In this document: piece by piece, positions 34,086 through 43,863 of the stretch
Layout: the number at the start of each line of letters is the position of its first letter
Position numbering within the stretch: position 1 is the stretch's first letter
NCBI RefSeq assembly: GCF_029222705.1
Contig: NZ_JARGZF010000002.1
Coordinates: 682,001 to 746,000 of the forward strand
Origin: Knoellia sp. p5-6-4
Lineage (GTDB): Bacteria; Actinomycetota; Actinomycetes; Actinomycetales; Dermatophilaceae
Reading direction: 5' to 3'
Length of the DNA: 64,000 nucleotides
Notes under the pieces: generated by a model
Database searches by the model: none
Told to the model about the DNA's origin: nothing
Seen by the model: the letters and a program-made list of their open reading frames with translations, nothing else
Made by a program: the position numbers and the translations under genes

Positions 34086-35837
34086 TCAGCGCCTGCCGAC
34101 GAACCAGGCCCGGATCTTCTCGATGCGTGCGGCCACCTGCTCGGACGTCGCCTCGTCGAGGGCCGGTCCCCCGCAGGCCCGCCGCAGGTCGGTGTGCACC
34201 ACCGCGTGCGGGGCGCCGGACTTGCGCGCGTAGGCCGCTACCAGCTTGTTGAGCTCCTTGCGCTGCGTGGCCAGCGCGCGGTGCGCAGCCACCGGTTCGG
34301 CCGCCTTCTTGGGCCGCCGGGTGTTCTGCGCCGCCTGGCGCTCGTGCAGCAGCAGCGCGACCTGGTCGGGCTCGAGCAGGCCCGGCAGGCCGAGGTACTC
34401 CTGCTCGTCCTCGGAGCCGACCTCGGCGTTGAGCCCGAACTGCTTGGCGTCGAAGAGCACGTGGTCGAAGTGCGCGTCGGACTCGAGGGCCTCGAAGCCG
34501 GGCGCGTCGATGTCCGCGGTCTTGAGGGTGCGGTTGACGGCGGCGACGAGCGCGTCCTCCTCCGACCACATCGACCCTTCGTCGTCAGCCGTCCTGGGCC
34601 GGTCGAGGGCGTGGTCGCGCTCGTCCTCGAGCCGAGCCGCGTGCTCGAGGATCGTGGCCACGCTCGGCAGGAACACCGAAGCCGTCTCGCCGCGCTTGCG
34701 CGCCCGCACGAAGCGCCCGACCGCCTGGGCGAAGAACAGCGGGGTGGAGGTGGAGGTGGCGTAGACGCCCACGCACAGACGCGGCACGTCGACGCCCTCG
34801 GAGACCATGCGCACCGCGACCATCCAGCGGTCGTCGCTCGCCGAGAACTCCTCGATCCTCGCCGAGGCCCCGGCGTCGTCGGAGAGCACGACGGTGGGCT
34901 TCTTGCCGGTGATGCCCTCGAGGATCTTGGCGTAGGCCCGTGCCGCCGTCTGGTTGGAGGCGATGACCAGGGCGCCGGCGTCCGGCACCCCACGCCGCAC
35001 TTCGGTCAGCCGCTTGTCGGCGGCGGCGAGCACGGCGGGGATCCACTCGCCCTTGGGGTCGAGAGCGGTGCGCCAGGCCTGCGCCATGGCGTCCTTGGTG
35101 AGCGGCTCGCCGAGGCGGGCGGCGATCTCGTCGCCGGCCTTGGTGCGCCAGCGCATGGCGCCGCCATAGGCCATGAAGAGCACGGGCCGCACGACCCCGT
35201 CACGCAACGCCTCGGCATACCCGTAGGTGTAGTCGGAGGCCGACCGGCGGATGCCGTCCCGGTCCTCCTCGTAGCGCACGAACGGGATCGGGGAGGTGTC
35301 GGAACGGAACGGCGTGCCGGTCAGGGCGAGGCGGCGCACGGCGGGCTCGAAGGCCTCGCGGATGGCGTCGCCCCAGGAGAGGTTGTCGCCGCCGTGGTGG
35401 ATCTCGTCGAGGATCACCAGCGTGCGCTCGGCCTCGGTGCGGGTGCGGTGCAGCGAGGGTCGGCTGGCCACCTGGGCGTAGGTCAGCGCCACACCGTCGT
35501 ACTCGTGGCTGTGCCGGGCCGAGGAGTTGGAGAACCGCGGGTCGATGTGGATCCCGACCCGGGCCGCGGCGTCGGCCCACTGCGTCTTGAGGTGCTCGGT
35601 CGGGGCCACGATGGTGACCGCGCTGACGACGCCGCGACCGAGCAGCTCGGTGGCCACCCGCAGCGCGTAGGTCGTCTTGCCGGCGCCGGGCGTCGCGACG
35701 GCGAGGAAGTCCTGCGGCCCCTGCTCGAGGTAGGTCGACAGGGCGTCCGCCTGCCAGGCACGCAGCTTCGACGCCGTCCCCCAGGCGGCCCGCTCCGGGA
35801 ACGCTGGTGACAGGTTCGAGGCAGCCGCAGTACTCAT
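34086..35837 (-). CDS. DEAD/DEAH-type superfamily 2 helicase
   Basis: A 583-residue ATP-dependent nucleic-acid helicase or translocase. Motifs: LRAWQADALSTYL, Walker A VATPGAGKTT, IVAPTEHLKTQW, DEAH-like LVILDEIHHGG, LALTGTPFRS, then the second RecA domain with RMVSEGVDVPRLCVGVYATS and motif VI QAVGRFVRARKRGE. The last ~200 residues carry no domain I can name. It resembles the restriction/UvrB-like branch rather than the RNA helicase DeaD. ATG 35837 is chosen; a TATCGT box is 9 bases upstream, and an in-frame ATG 12 codons earlier is a weaker option. Confidence 0.85.
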   Translation of the reverse strand: MSTAAASNLSPAFPERAAWGTASKLRAWQADALSTYLEQGPQDFLAVATPGAGKTTYALRVATELLGRGVVSAVTIVAPTEHLKTQWADAAARVGIHIDPRFSNSSARHSHEYDGVALTYAQVASRPSLHRTRTEAERTLVILDEIHHGGDNLSWGDAIREAFEPAVRRLALTGTPFRSDTSPIPFVRYEEDRDGIRRSASDYTYGYAEALRDGVVRPVLFMAYGGAMRWRTKAGDEIAARLGEPLTKDAMAQAWRTALDPKGEWIPAVLAAADKRLTEVRRGVPDAGALVIASNQTAARAYAKILEGITGKKPTVVLSDDAGASARIEEFSASDDRWMVAVRMVSEGVDVPRLCVGVYATSTSTPLFFAQAVGRFVRARKRGETASVFLPSVATILEHAARLEDERDHALDRPRTADDEGSMWSEEDALVAAVNRTLKTADIDAPGFEALESDAHFDHVLFDAKQFGLNAEVGSEDEQEYLGLPGLLEPDQVALLLHERQAAQNTRRPKKAAEPVAAHRALATQRKELNKLVAAYARKSGAPHAVVHTDLRRACGGPALDEATSEQVAARIEKIRAWFVGRR

Positions 35838-35875
35838 AGGCCGGCAACGATAACCGGATCCGGCGGGCGACATGC

Positions 35876-35905
35876 CGGGGCCCCGCCATCACCGGCGGGG
35901 CCCCG
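35876..35905. terminator. Hairpin terminator
   Basis: CGGGGCCCCGCC and GGCGGGGCCCCG form a perfect 12-base-pair stem around ATCACC. It ends the minus-strand metalloprotease transcript before the helicase gene. Confidence 0.75.
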
Positions 35906-35943
35906 AAGGTGTGCTATCCCAGAAGGATTCGAGCAGCGACCGG

Positions 35944-36891
35944 CTAGCCGCGGTAGGCCACCCAGGCGTTCTGCATGCGCACGTGCTGGCCCGTGGAGAA
36001 GGTGTCCATGCAGGCGTCGTCGGTGTAGTCCATGAAGTTCCGGATCGGGTCGAGACCGGTGGCGGTGCAGGTGTCACGGCCCGTCGGGCAGCCGTAGGCC
36101 GGGGAAGCCTCGGCCGGGGTGTCGTCGACGTAGTCGCCGCTGCCGGTGCAGCCACCCTGGAACGTGTGGTAGAGCCCGAGCCAGTGGCCGACCTCGTGCG
36201 TGGCGGTGTCGCCCTGGTTGTAGGGCACGGCGGTGCCGCCGGGGATGCTCTCGTCGAGGATGACCACCCCGTCCATGGCGTCGTAGCTCGACTTCGGGAA
36301 GGTCGCCCACCCGAGCAGCCCACCCTGGAGGTTGGCGCTGTAGACGTTCAGGTCGGCCATGGTGCCCTTGCGCAGGGCCCGCTTCATGTCGCGCTCCTGC
36401 TTGGAGCCGTTGCGCAGGTTGTACCACTGGCTGTTGGTGGTCGTGTCGGTCCCGACCAGCGTGAAGGTGAAGCCGCTGCCGGAGTAGGCGCTGTTGAGCA
36501 CGTTCATCTGCCCGCTGATGTCGCTCGCGCTGAGCTTGCCGTTGGTGCCGTCGGTGATGACGTGCCAGTAGACGTTGACCGTCCCCGCCTGGAAGGCGCC
36601 ACCACCGCCCGGCTTGCGGGCCTCGCCGTTCGGGTCCTTGGTGTAGCCCTTCGCAGCCAGCGCCCGGGCCAGGTCGGCCTCCATCGCCCTGGTCTGGGCC
36701 GAGGTGAGCTCGTGCGGGTCCTTGGCGGCTGCTGCGCCTCGACCGGCGGTGACGCTGTCGGTGTGCGTCGCGCAGTCGGCCGCCACCGAGTCGGTGCCGG
36801 CCATCGTGACGGCCTGGGCGCCGGCGGGAGCCGCCAGGGCCGCGGCGGCGAGCAGGAGGCTCGAGAGGGCAAGACGGGAGCGTGCTGGCAT
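35944..36891 (-). CDS. Secreted M43 (pappalysin-type) zinc metalloprotease
   Basis: A 315-residue exported protease. Signal peptide: [20 protein letters not shown] with an AxA site. The catalytic motif is [16 protein letters not shown] (HExxHxxGxxH), followed by [20 protein letters not shown] with paired cysteines and the Met-turn [13 protein letters not shown], the M43B pattern. A pro-region lies between. The ATG has aaagga seven bases upstream; an in-frame upstream ATG adds a poor leader. Natural substrates are unknown. Confidence 0.92.
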   Translation of the reverse strand: MPARSRLALSSLLLAAAALAAPAGAQAVTMAGTDSVAADCATHTDSVTAGRGAAAAKDPHELTSAQTRAMEADLARALAAKGYTKDPNGEARKPGGGGAFQAGTVNVYWHVITDGTNGKLSASDISGQMNVLNSAYSGSGFTFTLVGTDTTTNSQWYNLRNGSKQERDMKRALRKGTMADLNVYSANLQGGLLGWATFPKSSYDAMDGVVILDESIPGGTAVPYNQGDTATHEVGHWLGLYHTFQGGCTGSGDYVDDTPAEASPAYGCPTGRDTCTATGLDPIRNFMDYTDDACMDTFSTGQHVRMQNAWVAYRG

Positions 36892-37023
36892 GGACGTCCT
36901 TTCACGGGTCGCCGTGCCAGGGGTGTGGCACGGGCTGAACACCCGAGGGACGCTAGGCCGCGCTCATCGACCGATCGGCCTGCAGCAGGCCCGGATTCGG
37001 TAAAAAGTCCGCCAGCGCTGGGC

Positions 37024-37326
37024 CTACTCCTCGCCGTCCTGCGGAGCCCGCAGGCCGTCGTAGATCTCCTTGCAGACCGGGCAGACGGGGAACTTCTGCG
37101 GGTCCCGGCCCGGCACCCAGACCTTGCCGCACAGGGCCGTCACGGGCTCTCCGGACAGCGCGCTCTCGAGGATCTTCTCCTTGCGCACGTAGTGGGAGAA
37201 GCGCTCGTGGTCGCCGGGCTCCTGCAGCTGCTCCTCGACCTGCTCGCGCTCGATGACGGCCGTCGAGGTCGACGGCTGGGCCGAGGGTGCGTGCGGGTCG
37301 TCGAGAGGGATCTGCGGCTCGCTCAT
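37024..37326 (-). CDS. DUF3039 protein (small zinc-ribbon-like)
   Basis: A 100-residue acidic protein of the actinobacterial DUF3039 family. The C-terminal half has VTALCGKVWVPGRDP and FPVCPVCKEIYDGL, giving a C...CxxC set that may bind zinc. Function unknown. The ATG is leaderless, with TAGACT 7 bases upstream. The 132 bases between it and the metalloprotease start contain no gene I can support. Confidence 0.85.
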   Translation of the reverse strand: MSEPQIPLDDPHAPSAQPSTSTAVIEREQVEEQLQEPGDHERFSHYVRKEKILESALSGEPVTALCGKVWVPGRDPQKFPVCPVCKEIYDGLRAPQDGEE

Positions 37327-37333
37327 GCGCCCG

Positions 37334-37339
37334 AGTCTA
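37334..37339 (-). promoter_or_regulatory. Leaderless -10 box of the DUF3039 gene
   Basis: TAGACT on the minus strand, exactly 7 bases before the ATG. Confidence 0.5.
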
Positions 37340-37357
37340 GGCGCTGCCCGAGCTCTC

Positions 37358-37918
37358 CTAGTTCATCTCCGGGTCCGGGGGGAACGTCGAGACCAGGGCG
37401 AGGTGGTCGCGCTGGCGGCGCAGCACGCGCTTCCACAGGTCGAGCGGGTGGTCGGCGAAGGCGTCACGCGCCTCGGCGTCCACGACGTACCAGCTGCCCG
37501 TCTCCACCTCCTCCTCGAGCTGCCCGGGCGACCACCCGGCATACCCGGCGAAGATCCGCAGGCCGGCGATCTCGGGGACGACGAGCACGGGAGGGGTGTC
37601 GAGGTCGACCAGGCCCACGCTGCCGAAGAGCCGCTTGACGCCCATGGGCTCCTCACCGTCGCCGGGCACCGTGACGAGGCCGAGCGCCGTGTCGAGCCCC
37701 ACCGGTCCTCCCTCGAAGAGCACGCCGGGGGGCGTCACGTGCTCCTGCCACATCGGCAGAACCGCGTCGACCGGCGCCTCCATGGGGTGGTTCAGCACCA
37801 CGCCCTGGGCGCCGTCGGCGTCGTGGTGGAGCAGCAGCACCACGCTGCGGTGGAAGACGCCCTCCCCGATCTGGGGGGTGGCCACCAGCAGCCGCCCGGC
37901 CAGGTACTCGCTCTCCAC
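37358..37918 (-). CDS. YqgE/AlgH family protein
   Basis: A 186-residue protein of the UPF0301 (YqgE/AlgH) family. Conserved: GRLLVATPQIGEGVFHRSVV, GAQGVVLNHPMEAPV, VLFEGGPVGLDTALGLV, FAGYAGWSPGQLEEEVETGS and WYVVDAE. In other bacteria members are linked to redox or alginate regulation; no activity is proven. GTG 37918 begins the conserved region; a longer in-frame start would run through the terminator hairpin upstream, so it is rejected. Confidence 0.9.
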   Translation of the reverse strand: MESEYLAGRLLVATPQIGEGVFHRSVVLLLHHDADGAQGVVLNHPMEAPVDAVLPMWQEHVTPPGVLFEGGPVGLDTALGLVTVPGDGEEPMGVKRLFGSVGLVDLDTPPVLVVPEIAGLRIFAGYAGWSPGQLEEEVETGSWYVVDAEARDAFADHPLDLWKRVLRRQRDHLALVSTFPPDPEMN

Positions 37919-37937
37919 GCGCCCATTCTTGCGGACA

Positions 37938-37982
37938 GCCGAACGGCCCTTCGTCGGGTCACCCGACAAAGGGCCGTTCGGC
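37938..37982. terminator. Hairpin terminator after the DEAD-box RNA helicase
   Basis: GCCGAACGGCCCTT then GTCGGGT pair with ACCCGAC then AAGGGCCGTTCGGC, one mismatch at the C/A pair. It ends the helicase transcript and marks the upstream border of the yqgE-type gene. Confidence 0.8.
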
Positions 37983-38008
37983 CTGCTGCACGCAGGGTAT
38001 GCCGTGGG

Positions 38009-40150
38009 TCAGCTCCGCGCGCCGCGGAACCCGCCGCTGCGCTCCCCGCGGTGGGCGGGGCGACCGCCCTGCCCGCGGTAGCCGCCGCGCTGCCCGCCCC
38101 GGGCGCCGTCGCGAGGGCCACCCGGACGGCGGCCGCGCTTCTCGCCCTCGAGGACCCGGCGGACCTGGTCCTCGGGGACGGGGATGCCGCTGGGGCTCAC
38201 GGCGCCGGTCGCCGCCAGGCGCTCGTCACCGGGGACGGCCCTGGTCGGCATCGCGTCGATGCCGGCCTCGCGGGCCATGCGCTCCATGCCCTTGCGCTGG
38301 TGCGGCAGCGCCAGGGTCACGACGGTGCCCTTGTCGCCGGCGCGCGCCGTGCGGCCCGAGCGGTGCAGGTAGTCCTTGTGGTCGGCCGGCGGGTCGACCT
38401 GGAGGACGACCGAGACGTCGTCGACGTGGATGCCGCGGGCCGCGACGTCGGTGGCCACGAGCACCGGCAGGGTGCCGTCGCGGAACGCGCCGAGCACCCG
38501 GTTGCGAGCGCCCTGGTTCAGGCCACCGTGCAGCGCGGCGGCGAAGACGCCCTGCTCGCGCAGCTGGAGGGCGACACGGTCGGCACCGAGCTTGGTGCGC
38601 ACGAAGACGACGGTGCGGCCCTCGCGGTTGGCGACCTCTGCCGTGATCGTCTTCTTGTGCATCGGGTCGATGAGCAGCACGTGGTGCTCCATCGTCGTGA
38701 CCGAGGCCTTGGCGTCGTCGGTGGAGTGCGTCACCGGGTCGGTGAGGTAGCGGTCGACGAGCTGGTCGATCCCGTTGTCCAGGGTGGCCGAGAAGAGCAG
38801 CCGCTGGCCGCCTGCAGGCATCTGGTCGAGGATCGCGGTGACCTCGGGCATGAAGCCCATGTCGGCCATGTGGTCGGCCTCGTCGAGGATGCAGACCTCG
38901 ATGTCGCCGAGCTCGACCGCGCCGCGCTCGAGGAGGTCCTTGAGCCGGCCCGGGGTGGCGATGAGCAGGTCGAGGCCGCGGTTCAGGGCGTTGATCTGCG
39001 TCGTGTACGACAGGCCACCGGCGACGAGCTTGTGGCGCAGGCCGAGGACGTGCACCAGCGGCTCGAGCGCGTCGGAGACCTGCATGGCCAGCTCGCGGGT
39101 CGGCACCATGACGAGGGCGCGCGGACGGCGCGGGGCCGCCTTGTTGCCGTCGGCGAGGCGGGCCAGCGTCGGCAGGCCGAACGCGAGCGTCTTTCCGGAG
39201 CCGGTCTGGCCGCGACCGAGCACGTCCTTGCCGGCCAGGGCGTCCGGGATCGTCGCGGTCTGGATCGGGAACGGCGTTGTGATGCCGTCACGGGCCAGGC
39301 GCGTGACGAGGGCCTCGGGCAGGCCCATCGCGGCGAACCCGTTGTCCTCGGTCACCGACACGGGGCCGTCGACCTCCTTGCGGGTGGCCTTGACCCAGGT
39401 GTCGGCCTCCATGCGCTCGGACTCGGGGTCGACGAACTCCTCGCGGGGTGCGCGGTCAAAGCGGTCGGTGCGCTCGAAGCGACGGGGGCCGCGGTTGTCG
39501 AAGTCGCGACGCGGGCCGCGGTCGCCGAAGTCGCGACGCGGGCCGCGGTCGCCGAAATCGCGACGCTGCGGGCGCTCGTCACGTGAGAACTCACGACGCG
39601 GGCCGCGGTCGTCGCGCTCGAAGCGCTGCGGGCGCTCGTCACGCGAGAACTCACGACGCGGGCCGCGGTCGTCACGGTCGAACCGACGCGGGCGGTCGTC
39701 GCGCTCGAAGCGCTGCGGGCGCTCGTCACGTGAGAACTCACGACGCGGGGCGCGGTCGTCACGGTCGAACCGACGCGGGCGGTCGTCGCGCTCGAAGCGC
39801 TGCGGGCGCTCGTCACGCGAGAACTCACGACGGGGGGCGCGGTCGTCACGGTTCCACGAGCGGGCCGGACGGCTCTCGCGGCCGTCACGGTCGACCCGGC
39901 GGGGCCGGTCGTCGCGCTCGAAGCGCTGCGTACGCTCGTCACGGGAGAACTCGCGACGGGGGGCGCGGTCGTCGCGGTCGGACCAGCGAGGCGAGCGCTC
40001 GGCGCGCGGCGCCTTGCCGGCATACCCCGTCTTGGCGGAGGTGGCGGACTGGCCGCGGTGCGGCTTCTTGGGACCGCGCTTGGCCTCAGCCTTCTGGGAG
40101 GGGGTCCAGCGGGCCTTCTTGGGCGCGCCGGAGGAGGTGTTCTTGGGCAC
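38009..40150 (-). CDS. DEAD-box ATP-dependent RNA helicase with repeat-rich N-terminal extension
   Basis: A 713-residue RNA helicase. After a basic N-terminus comes a ~170-residue tract of Arg/Asp repeats, then the core: PFPIQTATIPDALAGKD (Q motif), GQTGSGKTLAFGLP, VPTRELAMQV, ILDEADHMADMGF, LLFSATLD, VLVATDVAARGIHVDD and YLHRSGRTARAGDKG, followed by an RGG-rich tail (GGQRGGYRGQGGRPAHRGER). It likely unwinds structured RNA in ribosome assembly or cold response. The GTG start is preceded by a long leader of about 215 bases. Confidence 0.93.
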   Translation of the reverse strand: MPKNTSSGAPKKARWTPSQKAEAKRGPKKPHRGQSATSAKTGYAGKAPRAERSPRWSDRDDRAPRREFSRDERTQRFERDDRPRRVDRDGRESRPARSWNRDDRAPRREFSRDERPQRFERDDRPRRFDRDDRAPRREFSRDERPQRFERDDRPRRFDRDDRGPRREFSRDERPQRFERDDRGPRREFSRDERPQRRDFGDRGPRRDFGDRGPRRDFDNRGPRRFERTDRFDRAPREEFVDPESERMEADTWVKATRKEVDGPVSVTEDNGFAAMGLPEALVTRLARDGITTPFPIQTATIPDALAGKDVLGRGQTGSGKTLAFGLPTLARLADGNKAAPRRPRALVMVPTRELAMQVSDALEPLVHVLGLRHKLVAGGLSYTTQINALNRGLDLLIATPGRLKDLLERGAVELGDIEVCILDEADHMADMGFMPEVTAILDQMPAGGQRLLFSATLDNGIDQLVDRYLTDPVTHSTDDAKASVTTMEHHVLLIDPMHKKTITAEVANREGRTVVFVRTKLGADRVALQLREQGVFAAALHGGLNQGARNRVLGAFRDGTLPVLVATDVAARGIHVDDVSVVLQVDPPADHKDYLHRSGRTARAGDKGTVVTLALPHQRKGMERMAREAGIDAMPTRAVPGDERLAATGAVSPSGIPVPEDQVRRVLEGEKRGRRPGGPRDGARGGQRGGYRGQGGRPAHRGERSGGFRGARS
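39473..39979 (-). repeat. Tandem RD-rich coding repeats in the RNA helicase
   Basis: Imperfect tandem units encode the pattern DDRAPRREFSRDERPQRFER and variants, at least five full copies over residues 58-195, then three shorter RGPRRDFGD-type units. At DNA level the copies are nearly identical, so expansion or contraction by slippage is likely. They form a disordered, charged RNA-binding extension. Confidence 0.85.
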
Positions 40151-40365
40151 AGGTGTTCAACTCACTTCAGGTGACTCGAGGTAGACACGTCTCGAGCCAC
40201 CTGGCGAGGGCGACCGGTGTAGACGAGCCTCAGGCGCTTCGCGCCCGGCGGACCGGATCGACAGTTGTCATCCGGCGGGCCCATTCGGCATTCGGGGAGC
40301 AGTCATGTCCGACGACTGCGGTGGCGACCTTGCCACATGGCGCTGCCAGCGCCGCCGATCTGGGC
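40151..40365 (-). promoter_or_regulatory. Long 5' leader of the DEAD-box helicase gene
   Basis: If transcription starts from the TAGACT box, the mRNA has about 215 untranslated bases. It contains hairpins such as GGCGCT/AGCGCC (near 40340-40353) and three tiny frames of 11, 12 and 13 codons (40338-40303, 40306-40268, 40271-40230) linked by ATGA overlaps. No Shine-Dalgarno sequence precedes the first. Leader control of cold-shock RNA helicases is known in other bacteria; here it is an inference. Confidence 0.4.
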
Positions 40366-40371
40366 CCGACC

Positions 40372-40377
40372 AGTCTA
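40372..40377 (-). promoter_or_regulatory. Probable -10 box of the DEAD-box helicase gene
   Basis: TAGACT on the minus strand; its first three bases are the TAG stop codon of the upstream VanZ-like gene, the same arrangement as at nirB. Confidence 0.45.
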
Positions 40378-40758
40378 CCAGCGCAGCCGGGTGCCCCCGA
40401 CCACGGCGAGCGTGACCCCGACCACGACGCCGGAGAGGTCGGCGACGGCGTCGCCGAGGTCTCCAGAGCGGTTCGGCAGCACGAAGTGCTGCAACGCCTC
40501 CGAGAGCGGGGCGTGCAGGGCGAGGGGCACGAGCAGGTATGCCGGTCGGAGGCCGGCCAGCAGCCCGGCCGCCGCCGGGAGGGCGAAGAGCAGGACGTGG
40601 ACGACCTTGTCGCTCCAGACGACCGGGCCCTCCACGCTCACCCGCGGCCAGTAGAGGGCCGCGAGGTGGGCGACCGCCACCAGGACGAACAGCAGGAGCC
40701 AGAGCTGCCGCAGGCCGTCCCGCCGCGTCCGGCTCTCCCCCAGGTCCTGCACACTCAT
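40375..40758 (-). CDS. VanZ-like membrane protein
   Basis: A 127-residue membrane protein with three to four helices: LWLLLFVLVAVAHLAALYW at the N-terminus, then SDKVVHVLLFALPAAAGLLA, in which the DK..H motif is the VanZ-family hallmark, and a final ADLSGVVVGVTLAVVGG. VanZ-like proteins have no settled function outside teicoplanin resistance. The ATG has TAGGGT 8 bases upstream. A longer in-frame upstream extension overlaps the divergent LLM gene and is rejected. Confidence 0.8.
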   Translation of the reverse strand: MSVQDLGESRTRRDGLRQLWLLLFVLVAVAHLAALYWPRVSVEGPVVWSDKVVHVLLFALPAAAGLLAGLRPAYLLVPLALHAPLSEALQHFVLPNRSGDLGDAVADLSGVVVGVTLAVVGGTRLRW

Positions 40759-40766
40759 GGCCCCCG

Positions 40767-40772
40767 ACCCTA
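40767..40772 (-). promoter_or_regulatory. Leaderless -10 box of the VanZ-like gene
   Basis: TAGGGT on the minus strand, 8 bases before the ATG. Confidence 0.4.
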
Positions 40773-40840
40773 CGTGGTGGCTGCGCCTGGTCGGAACGCG
40801 CGACGGAATCCCGACACGGTGCGCGCTGTTGTCACCGGGC

Positions 40841-41846
40841 GTGAGCGCTCCCGCCCTGCCCCTGTCCCTGCTGGACTTCGTCGACATCCCTGCCGGTGTG
40901 CCGGCGTCCTCGGCGGTCGAGCGCACGGTGCGCACCGCGCAGGCCGCCGACCGGCTCGGCTACTCGCGTTTCTGGATCTCCGAGCACCACAGCTTCACCG
41001 GCCTCGGCAGCAGCTCGCCCGAGATCCTCATCGCGCACATCGCCGGCGCCACGAACGGCATCCGCGTCGGCGCCGCGGGAATCATGCTGCCCAACCACTC
41101 CCCCCTGAAGGTCGCCGAGTGGTTCAAGACCCTGGAGATGCTGCACCCCGGAAGGATCGACCTCGGCCTCGGGCGCGCGCCCGGCACCGACCAGCTCACC
41201 GCCTTCGCGCTGCGTCGCTCGCGCGAGGCCCTCACCGCCGACGACTTCCCACAGCAGGCCGCCGAGCTCATCGCCTTCCTGACCGACCGGTGGCCCGACG
41301 GGCACCCCTTCGCCGCGGTGCGCGCCACGCCCCTGGTCGACACCCAGCCCGAGCTGCTCATGCTCGGCTCGAGCGGCTGGGGCTCGAGCTTTGCCGCCGC
41401 CAACGGCATGACGACGGTGTTCGCCCACCACATGAGCCCCGAGCTGGCCGTGGCGGCGCTGCGCTCCTACCGCGAGAGCTTCGTGCCGTCCGAGCTGGGC
41501 AGCGAGCCGCGCGTGATCATCTCGGCGCTGGCCCTCGCGACCGACGACCCGGAGGTGGCCGAGGAGTTCAAGGCGGGCTGGGCCCTGGGCATGCGCCGCA
41601 TCCGCAGCGGCGACACCACCCGGCCGACCGTCGAGGAGGTGCGCGAGTTCCGCCGCAGCGACGACTGGGCCCGCGTGGCACCCTCCCTCGCGGGACGCGT
41701 CTTCGCCGGCAGCCCCGCCCAGGTCAGGGAGGGGCTCACCGCGCTGGCGAAGGAGGCGGGAGCGGACGAGGTCACCGTCGTCTGCCCCACGCCCGACCAC
41801 GCCGCCAAGCTGCGCAGCCTGGAGCTGCTCGCCGGCGAGTTCGGGC

Positions 41847-41860
<14 letters not shown>
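40841..41860 (+). CDS. LLM-class flavin-dependent oxidoreductase (luciferase-like)
   Basis: A 339-residue bacterial-luciferase-fold enzyme. Starting at GTG (VSAPALPLSLLDFVDIPAG), it has RFWISEHHSFTGLGSSSPE, VGAAGIMLPNHSPLKVAEWF, GRIDLGLGRAPGTD and LLMLGSSGWGSSFAAANG, the conserved set of the MsnO8-like subgroup of LLM oxidoreductases. Substrate unknown; it probably uses FMNH2. A 28-codon upstream extension is possible but lacks family similarity. Its 3' end overlaps that of the malic enzyme gene by 14 bases. Confidence 0.85.
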
Positions 41861-43268
<1,408 letters not shown>

Positions 43269-43285
43269 GGCGACCATTGTGTCGA

Positions 43286-43834
43286 CTACCCCGCGGTAGC
43301 CCGAATCCCGCCCCGCCACGGGCCACGTCGGCGGCGCTCCCGGGCCGACCGTCGGGCGGTGGCCACCACCAGCGCGAGCGCACCGAGGACGAGCGCCCAG
43401 TGCGGGGCGCCGACCAGCATGACCCGGTCGGCTCGCGGCGCGGCCTCGCTCGGCCTGTCTCCCCGCGACGCGACGACGTCCTCCCACCAGAAGCCCCACC
43501 GGTTCGCCCCGGTGCGCGGCGTCGGGGGCCGGGCGGGCTGCAGCACGAGGGCCCCGAGGTCGACTCCCCCAGTCGCGTTCGGGTCGCCGCTGCGGTGCTC
43601 GTCGATCCAGCCGATCCGGACCGTGCCGTCACCCGGCCAGCGCACCCTCCACATCCGGGTGTCCACCCGGCCCTCGCCGACGGTGTCGACGTCGAGCCCG
43701 ACGGAGGAGTAGAGGTAGGTGAGCGGCCACAGCGCCAGCAGCAGCAGGAGCACGACGACGGGCAGGCGCCGCCCCAGGGCGCCGCCCGCCCGCGCGTGCT
43801 TCCATCCCGTCCCCCGACCGCCCGCCTGCCCCAT
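43286..43834 (-). CDS. Hypothetical membrane protein with two hydrophobic segments
   Basis: Not recognised. The 182-residue protein has a basic N-terminus, a hydrophobic segment LPVVVLLLLLALWPLTYLY near residues 29-47, a ~95-residue exported-looking middle with many Arg, Asp and Trp, a second hydrophobic stretch GAPHWALVLGALALVVA and a basic C-terminus. That suggests both ends inside and the loop outside. ATG 43834 has CACACT 7 bases upstream. It ends 17 bases before the malic enzyme start and lies downstream of the permease gene. Confidence 0.6.
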   Translation of the reverse strand: MGQAGGRGTGWKHARAGGALGRRLPVVVLLLLLALWPLTYLYSSVGLDVDTVGEGRVDTRMWRVRWPGDGTVRIGWIDEHRSGDPNATGGVDLGALVLQPARPPTPRTGANRWGFWWEDVVASRGDRPSEAAPRADRVMLVGAPHWALVLGALALVVATARRSARERRRRGPWRGGIRATAG

Positions 43835-43863
43835 GCCGACCAGTGTGGACCCGGGGCGCTCGC

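Noticed and set aside
39473-39979. Regular repeats that might be a CRISPR array
   Set aside because: They are in-frame, imperfect coding repeats of an RD-rich protein tract with no unique spacers and no cas genes.
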